From positions 1 to 9,011 of the forward strand of contig CAIWRE010000340.1 in assembly GCA_903914985.1 (NCBI GenBank): a DNA stretch of 9,011 nt. The letters run 5' to 3'. The notes below the pieces were generated by a model, which had not been told where the DNA came from, did no database searches, and saw nothing but the letters and a program-made list of their open reading frames with translations. The position numbers and the translations under genes were made by a program. The first letter of the stretch is position 1; each line of letters opens with the position of its first letter. Source of the stretch: an uncultured beta proteobacterium (GTDB taxonomy: Bacteria > Pseudomonadota > Gammaproteobacteria > Burkholderiales > Burkholderiaceae_C). Shown here one piece after another: positions 5,191-9,011 of the stretch.

Positions 5191-6327
5191 TCATTCTTCA
5201 CTTTGTAACCAGCCGTCCTCGATCCATTGGGCCAGTAAATCACGCGCACCCACACTGAGTTGCTTCAGCATTGATTCACTCAAACGCTGTTGGTCCGCCA
5301 AAACACGCATCAGTGCCGCATCGCGCCCCTTGGCCAAAAAGCTCTCGCCGTTGATGAAAATATGCGCCTCGTCGTACAACATTTGGGTGCGGCGGTCCAG
5401 GCGCACGCCCCGACCTGCGTCGTCGGCGCTCTGACTTCCCTCGAACCATACCTGGGCTTTGGGCTCGCTGAGGTATTCACCCAGAGCGCGATTGAGCGCC
5501 AAGGGGTCGCGCAGGGATTTTTCCAACGCCTCGCGCGCAAACTCAACCATGCCGGCAGGAATTCGGGCGCACTGTTCTTGTGCCACTTGATTCGGGTCGC
5601 GGTACAGCTGGTCGCCTACCTCGTCGCAGGCCTGCTCAGCCAAACGTTGCAAGATTTCCTGTGCGAGCTCGCCTGCCGCTGGAGAGCGAAAACCGATGGA
5701 ATAGGTCATGCACTCGCCTTGGGCAATGCCGTCATGGGCATAGCGTGGGGGCAGGTACAGCATGTCACCAGCGTCCAGCACAAACTCCTCCTCGGGCTCA
5801 AAGTCAGACAAAATTTTGAGTGGCATGCCCGGTTGCAAATCGAGTTTTTTCTGGCGCCCGATGCGCCAACGCCGCTGACCATGGGCCTGCAACAAAAACA
5901 CGTCGTAGCTATCAAAGTGCGGCCCCACGCCACCGCCGTCGCTGGCATAACTCACCATCACGTCGTCCAGGCGGGCATCCGGCACAAAACGGAACTGATC
6001 ACGCAGGGCGCGAACCCGAGCATCGTGCAGATCCACGCCCTGCACCAGCAGTGTCCAACCGGGCTGCTTGAGAGCGGGCAGATTCTTGCGTCCAAACGGA
6101 CCTTGCTTGAGACGCCAGGGCTTGGCGGGTGTGTCGGGGGTTTGGATCACCAGGCGGGACTGAACGTCGTCTTGCGCCGCCAAATCAAACAGCTCAGCGC
6201 GATCCAGCGGCGCCGTGAAACCCGGTATCGCCTGGCGAATCACCAGCGGCTTTTTTTGCCAGTGGCGACGCATGAAAGTCGCAGGCGACAGGCCGCCCAG
6301 GAGTTGAAGTGGCTGGTCAATGTTCAT
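5191..6327 (-). CDS. roxA: 50S ribosomal protein L16 arginine 3-hydroxylase, JmjC/cupin oxygenase
   Basis: A cytoplasmic Fe(II)/2-oxoglutarate-dependent oxygenase of the RoxA/YcfD family, which hydroxylates an arginine of ribosomal protein L16 in E. coli. The 378-residue product opens with the family-like LGGLSPATFMRRHWQKKPLVIR (residues 10-31). It carries the iron triad: His137 and Asp139 in GVGPHFDSYDVF, and His198 in YLPPRYAHDGIA. Arg152 in QRRW is at the position expected to hold 2-oxoglutarate. The C-terminal part (about 215-378) is the helical dimerisation and winged-helix region typical of ROX proteins. I chose the ATG complementary to 6325-6327. A TTG 15 bases upstream extends the frame by five residues but has no ribosome site. 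The gene diverges from a SlyD-like isomerase with 56 bp between starts. The substrate assignment rests on family membership. Confidence 0.9.
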   Translation of the reverse strand: MNIDQPLQLLGGLSPATFMRRHWQKKPLVIRQAIPGFTAPLDRAELFDLAAQDDVQSRLVIQTPDTPAKPWRLKQGPFGRKNLPALKQPGWTLLVQGVDLHDARVRALRDQFRFVPDARLDDVMVSYASDGGGVGPHFDSYDVFLLQAHGQRRWRIGRQKKLDLQPGMPLKILSDFEPEEEFVLDAGDMLYLPPRYAHDGIAQGECMTYSIGFRSPAAGELAQEILQRLAEQACDEVGDQLYRDPNQVAQEQCARIPAGMVEFAREALEKSLRDPLALNRALGEYLSEPKAQVWFEGSQSADDAGRGVRLDRRTQMLYDEAHIFINGESFLAKGRDAALMRVLADQQRLSESMLKQLSVGARDLLAQWIEDGWLQSEE

Positions 6328-6371
6328 GTGCAAAGCGTCCAAGGGAGAAAAATCAGGAAAAAAGAAACTGC

Positions 6372-6381
6372 GACAATTGTC
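6372..6381. promoter_or_regulatory. GACAATTGTC palindrome between roxA and the FKBP gene
   Basis: A perfect 10-bp palindrome ending two bases before the FKBP ATG, within the 56-bp divergent intergenic region. Its left half, GACAAT, is also where a -10 box would lie for a leaderless transcript of the FKBP gene. An operator acting on the divergent pair is possible; this is inference from symmetry and position. Confidence 0.35.
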
Positions 6382-6383
6382 TG

Positions 6384-6917
6384 ATGGAAATCTATGACAA
6401 CTGCGTGGTCGCTTTGACCTGGGTCCTTCAAGACACTTTGGGGGAAGAATTGGACGTTTTGGACGAACCCGTGGAGTTCCTGCTGGGCGGCAAAGACCTG
6501 CTGCCCGCCATCGAAGCGGCTCTGCAAGGCCACCGGGTCGGCGACAAACTGCAAATCCAAATCGAACCCGAAGAAGCCTTCGGTGACTTCAACGACCAAC
6601 TTTTGTTTTTAGAGCCGCGCGCGCTGTTCCCTGCCGAATTGCAAGTGGGCTTGACGCTGGAAGGCTCCGCCCTGCCCGCGGGCTGCAATCCAGCTGCACC
6701 GAAAGACGCGCTGTTTACGGTGACGGACATTTACCCGGAGCATGTGGTGCTGGACGGCAACCATCCTTTGGCGGGCATTGCGATTCGCCTGAGCCTGCGG
6801 GTAGAGGGCGTGCGTGAAGCGACTGAGGAAGAGCTGGAGCGCGGCTCCACCGGCACCGGATTTTTCCGCATTGAGGCGCTGCCCGCTGCCGACCGCGGCG
6901 ACGCGCCTCTGCACTGA
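6384..6917 (+). CDS. FKBP-type peptidyl-prolyl cis-trans isomerase, SlyD/SlpA-like
   Basis: A 177-residue cytoplasmic folding helper that should speed prolyl isomerisation and bind unfolded chains through an inserted flap domain. The order matches E. coli SlyD: FKBP strands with LLGGKDLLPAIEAALQG (33-49) and VGDKLQIQIEPEEAFG (52-67). The insert-in-flap domain follows to about residue 120. Then come LDGNHPLAG (123-131) and REATEEELERG (144-154), nearly as in SlyD. The His/Cys-rich nickel-binding tail of E. coli SlyD is absent; the protein ends ADRGDAPLH. Tyr34 and Tyr68 of the SlyD pocket correspond to Phe32 and Phe66, the latter as in SlpA. Upstream in-frame GTG/ATG extensions run into roxA and lack family character, so the ATG at 6384 is preferred although no ribosome binding site precedes it. 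It converges on dut with 15 bp between stops. Confidence 0.88.
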   Translation: MEIYDNCVVALTWVLQDTLGEELDVLDEPVEFLLGGKDLLPAIEAALQGHRVGDKLQIQIEPEEAFGDFNDQLLFLEPRALFPAELQVGLTLEGSALPAGCNPAAPKDALFTVTDIYPEHVVLDGNHPLAGIAIRLSLRVEGVREATEEELERGSTGTGFFRIEALPAADRGDAPLH

Positions 6918-6932
6918 ACGCAACTGCCCCGG

Positions 6933-7379
6933 TCAGGCCTTGCCTGTCGATCCGTAACCGCCTTCGCCACGCTCGGAGGCGGCAAATTCATGGACGATGT
7001 TGAACTCGGCCTGCACTACCGGAACGATGACGAGTTGCGCAATGCGCTCCATGGGTTCGATGGTGAATGCGGTCGTGCTGCGGTTCCAGGCGCTCACCAT
7101 CAGCTGCCCCTGGTAATCACTGTCAATCAAACCCACCAAATTGCCCAGCACGATGCCGTGTTTGTGGCCCAGGCCTGATCGCGGCAGGATAAGCGCCGCG
7201 AAGTTCGGGTCTTTCAAATAAATTGCCATGCCGGTGGGCACCAGCTGCCAGGCATTGGGTTGCAGCGTCAAAGGCGCATCCAGGCAAGCCCGCAAGTCCA
7301 GACCCGCACTGCCGGGCGTGGCGTAGGTTGGCAATTGGTCCGCCAGGCGGGAATCGAGAATTTTAACGTCGAGTTTCAT
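6933..7379 (-). CDS. dut: Deoxyuridine 5'-triphosphate nucleotidohydrolase (dUTPase)
   Basis: A homotrimeric cytoplasmic enzyme that hydrolyses dUTP to dUMP and pyrophosphate, keeping uracil out of DNA and feeding thymidylate synthesis. The 148 residues fit the family (E. coli about 151). All five motifs are present in order: 1, PGSAGLDLRA (22-31); 2, PRSGLGHKHG (66-75); 3, GLIDSDYQG (83-91), with the catalytic Asp86; 4, ERIAQLVIVPV (111-121); 5, RGEGGYGSTG (137-146). Motif 5 has Tyr142 where Phe is usual; the aromatic stacking on uracil should be kept. The ATG complementary to 7377-7379 matches the family N-terminus. A longer frame reaching 7445 would overlap coaBC and adds Cys-rich sequence, so I reject it. 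It follows coaBC by 25 bp and is very likely its operon partner, as in E. coli. Confidence 0.97.
   Translation of the reverse strand: MKLDVKILDSRLADQLPTYATPGSAGLDLRACLDAPLTLQPNAWQLVPTGMAIYLKDPNFAALILPRSGLGHKHGIVLGNLVGLIDSDYQGQLMVSAWNRSTTAFTIEPMERIAQLVIVPVVQAEFNIVHEFAASERGEGGYGSTGKA
6958..6982. repeat. Inverted repeat in the 3' end of dut
   Basis: CCGCCT (6958-6963) pairs with AGGCGG (6977-6982) over a 13-base loop inside the last dut codons. It has no following T run on either strand, so I do not call it a terminator. It could still slow RNA polymerase at the convergent dut/FKBP ends, where no proper terminator is visible. Confidence 0.2.
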
Positions 7380-7404
7380 AGCGTTGAAGGAATGATTCAG
7401 AGGT

Positions 7405-8616
7405 TTAGGGGCGCAGGCGTTGGGCAATTTCGCGCACCAGCACACGGGCCAGGCTCAACTTGCTGGCACGGGGAATGTCCACCGCGCCGTGGGCATCCAC
7501 CAGCAAGAGTGCGTTGTCGTCCTGGCCAAAAGTGGCGGGGCCGATATTGCCGACCAGCAGGGGCACACCTTTGCGAATGCGCTTGGCGGTTGCATGTGCC
7601 AGCAAATCGTGGCTCTCGGCGGCAAAGCCGACACAAAACAAAGCGCTACCGCGGGCGCGCTCAGACTGCGCAAGGGTCGCCAGGATATCCGGGTTTTCTT
7701 GGAGGGCCAGGCTGGGGACTTGCCCCGAACCATCCTTTTTGATCTTGTGTTCCGTGGACGCCACCGGCCGCCAATCGGCCACGGCTGCTGTGGCAATGAA
7801 AACATTCGCACTATCCGCCTGCGCCGTACAGGCCAGCAGCATTTCCTCGGCACTTTGCACATCGATGCGGCGCACCCCTTGCGGCGTGGCCAAAGCAACC
7901 GGACCGGCCACCAAGGTCACTTTGGCGCCCGCCTCCTGCGCGGCCCGTGCCAGCGCAAAGCCCATCTTCCCGCTGGAGCGGTTGGTAATGCCGCGTACCG
8001 GGTCGATTGCCTCAAAGGTGGGGCCAGCGGTGATCAACACGCGCTGCCCGGCCAGCACCTTGGGCTGGAAAAAGGCGATCACATCGTGCAATAGCTCGTC
8101 CGGCTCGCGCATACGTCCGTCCCCGGTCTCGCCACAGGCCTGGTCGCCACTGCCCACGTCCAGTACGGTGGTGCCGTCTGCGCGCAGTTGCGCCACATTG
8201 CGCACCGTGGCCGGGTGCGACCACATTTCGCGGTTCATGGCGGGGGCTAGCAGCAATGGGACCGATTCCCGCGGGCGGGCCAGGCACATCAGGCTCAGCA
8301 GGTCGTCGGCACGCCCGTGCAGCAGCTTGGCCATGAAGTCGGCGCTGCAGGGCGCGATCAGAATGGCATCTGCTTCGCGGCTCAGGTTGATATGCGCCAT
8401 ATTGTTGGCTTCGCGCGCATCCCACTGGGAGGTGTAAACGCTGCGCTGACTCAGGGCCTGCAGGGTGACGGGCGTGATGAATTGGGCCGCCGCCTCGGTC
8501 ATGACCACTTGCACCGTGGCGCCTTCTTTGATCAAGGCACGGCACAGTTCGGCAGCCTTGTAACAGGCAATGCCGCCGCTGAGTCCCAAAACAATGTGTT
8601 TGCCGCTTAATTCCAT
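7405..8616 (-). CDS. coaBC: Bifunctional phosphopantothenoylcysteine decarboxylase / phosphopantothenate-cysteine ligase
   Basis: This cytoplasmic flavoprotein performs two steps of coenzyme A synthesis: CTP-dependent joining of cysteine to 4'-phosphopantothenate (CoaB), then FMN-dependent decarboxylation to 4'-phosphopantetheine (CoaC). The 403 residues match the family. The CoaC half (about 1-185) has the flavin loop GLSGGIACYK, catalytic His75 in MAHINL, Asn128 in PAMNREMW, and Cys161 in ACGETGDGRM on the substrate lid. The CoaB half (about 190-403) begins VLITAGPTFEAIDPVRGITN, with Asn212 next to RSSGKMG, then AAVADWRP and the lysine-rich HKIKKDG loop expected to bind nucleotide. The start complementary to 8614-8616 has GAAGG eight bases upstream. 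It is the first gene before dut and diverges from pyrG. Both genes depend on CTP (CoaB consumes it, PyrG makes it), which may be coincidence. Confidence 0.97.
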   Translation of the reverse strand: MELSGKHIVLGLSGGIACYKAAELCRALIKEGATVQVVMTEAAAQFITPVTLQALSQRSVYTSQWDAREANNMAHINLSREADAILIAPCSADFMAKLLHGRADDLLSLMCLARPRESVPLLLAPAMNREMWSHPATVRNVAQLRADGTTVLDVGSGDQACGETGDGRMREPDELLHDVIAFFQPKVLAGQRVLITAGPTFEAIDPVRGITNRSSGKMGFALARAAQEAGAKVTLVAGPVALATPQGVRRIDVQSAEEMLLACTAQADSANVFIATAAVADWRPVASTEHKIKKDGSGQVPSLALQENPDILATLAQSERARGSALFCVGFAAESHDLLAHATAKRIRKGVPLLVGNIGPATFGQDDNALLLVDAHGAVDIPRASKLSLARVLVREIAQRLRP

Positions 8617-8624
8617 GCACTTGG

Positions 8625-8629
8625 CCTTC
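8625..8629 (-). promoter_or_regulatory. Ribosome binding site of coaBC
   Basis: GAAGG on the minus strand, eight bases before the coaBC ATG. It is one of the few well-spaced Shine-Dalgarno sequences in the window, and supports the chosen start. Confidence 0.55.
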
Positions 8630-8685
8630 GTCTAAATCGGATTTGAGGCACCGCACCGGGCCCCGGGCGCAATGTAGCAGACACC

Positions 8686-8691
8686 TATAAT
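8686..8691 (+). promoter_or_regulatory. Candidate -10 box of pyrG
   Basis: A perfect TATAAT in the divergent coaBC-pyrG interval, predicting a start near 8698 and a leader of about 36 nt. The bases 16-18 bp upstream are GC-rich with no recognisable -35 element. Confidence 0.5.
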
Positions 8692-8709
8692 CTCGCATTA
8701 CCAGCTTAC

Positions 8710-8724
8710 CGGACCCTGGGTCCG
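8710..8724. repeat. Palindrome in the pyrG leader
   Basis: CGGACCC and GGGTCCG flank a single T, giving seven-base arms ending nine bases before the pyrG ATG. As RNA, a five-base stem with a five-base loop could form close to the start codon. The leader has no clear Shine-Dalgarno sequence, so a hairpin here could affect translation initiation. Function unproven. Confidence 0.4.
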
Positions 8725-8733
8725 CACACTGAC

Positions 8734-9011
8734 ATGACCAAATTTGTCTTCGTCACCGGTGGCGTGGTCTCTTCCCTGGGGAAGGGAATTGCATCCGCCT
8801 CCCTCGCCGCGCTCCTGGAATCGCGGGGCCTGACAGTCACCCTGATCAAGCTTGACCCCTACCTCAACGTTGACCCGGGCACCATGTCGCCCTTGCAACA
8901 CGGCGAGGTGTTTGTCACCGACGACGGCGCCGAGACCGACCTCGACCTGGGCCACTACGAGCGCTTTGTGGAAACCCGCATGCGCAAGGCCAACAACTTC
9001 ACCACGGGGCA
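8734..9011 (+). CDS. pyrG: CTP synthase, N-terminal part (runs off right edge)
   Basis: The first 92 codons of the glutamine-dependent enzyme that converts UTP to CTP, the last step of pyrimidine nucleotide synthesis, in the cytoplasm. The visible part is the start of the amidoligase domain. It shows the P-loop GGVVSSLGKGIASAS (9-23, with Lys17), KLDPYLNVDPGTMSP (39-53), QHGEVFVTDDGAETDLDLGH (55-74) with Asp71 as the expected Mg ligand, and YERF. These match E. coli PyrG at an offset of one. The C-terminal glutaminase domain lies outside the window. The ATG at 8734 is in the family position, although only weak ribosome-site sequence precedes it. Confidence 0.97.
   Translation, partial: MTKFVFVTGGVVSSLGKGIASASLAALLESRGLTVTLIKLDPYLNVDPGTMSPLQHGEVFVTDDGAETDLDLGHYERFVETRMRKANNFTTG

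Noticed and set aside
5290..6384. Open frame of 364 codons on the plus strand
   Set aside because: It lies almost wholly antisense to roxA, which has complete family motifs. The translation is rich in Gln, His and Arg without domain character; it is a GC-driven shadow frame.
7380..7445. Longer dUTPase starting at 7445
   Set aside because: The extra 22 residues overlap the end of coaBC and are not part of the dUTPase fold; the ATG at 7379 aligns with the family start.
7460..8437. Open frame of 325 codons on the plus strand
   Set aside because: Antisense to coaBC, whose catalytic residues are all present. The product is Arg/Ser/Ala-rich with no recognisable motif.
8650..8670. GC-rich stretch with CCCGGG and GGGCCC as a terminator or operator
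   Set aside because: The pairings are short and overlapping with no T tract, and are expected by chance in such GC-rich sequence.
1..9011. Mobile element, defence island, prophage, tRNA or rRNA
   Set aside because: Nearly all of the window is accounted for by core housekeeping genes in conserved neighbourhoods. I see no transposase, integrase, flanking repeats or RNA gene signatures.

Overview
The window reads as ordinary chromosomal DNA of a betaproteobacterium, most likely Burkholderiales and probably Comamonadaceae (Rhodoferax/Polaromonas-like). This rests on the GC-rich but not extreme base composition, the protein style (ParE, BamC, RoxA, SlyD-like FKBP) and the gene neighbourhoods. The family assignment is an inference from sequence style; no database search was possible. 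I see no mobile element, CRISPR array, phage gene, tRNA or rRNA.

Layout from left to right. (1) The 5' part of parE (topoisomerase IV subunit B), minus strand, runs off the left edge. (2) Diverging from it is a tightly packed plus-strand series: an MFS transporter, a 45-47 residue single-helix membrane protein, a class I SAM-dependent methyltransferase, dapA (lysine/diaminopimelate biosynthesis) and bamC (outer-membrane BAM lipoprotein). A strong, symmetrical and probably bidirectional terminator follows. (3) Converging on that terminator is a 56-residue Ala/Pro-rich lipoprotein gene on the minus strand, with a 225-bp upstream region carrying a perfect TATAAT and several palindromes. (4) roxA (ribosomal protein L16 arginine hydroxylase), minus strand, diverges from a SlyD/SlpA-like FKBP peptidyl-prolyl isomerase on the plus strand. 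A perfect 10-bp palindrome lies just before the isomerase start codon. (5) dut and coaBC form a minus-strand pair (coaBC upstream), converging on the FKBP gene with only 15 bp between stops. (6) pyrG (CTP synthase) starts on the plus strand, divergent from coaBC, and runs off the right edge.

Most genes are housekeeping: chromosome decatenation, cell-wall/lysine precursor synthesis, outer-membrane assembly, translation-related modification and folding, coenzyme A, dUTP sanitation and CTP supply. dapA-bamC and coaBC-dut are neighbourhoods also found in E. coli and support the assignments. The less-explained parts are the small membrane protein coupled to the methyltransferase through overlapping or abutting start and stop codons, the Ala/Pro lipoprotein with its long leader, and short palindromes in three promoter regions. 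I found no convincing evidence of a new multi-gene system; the findings are candidates of modest interest.
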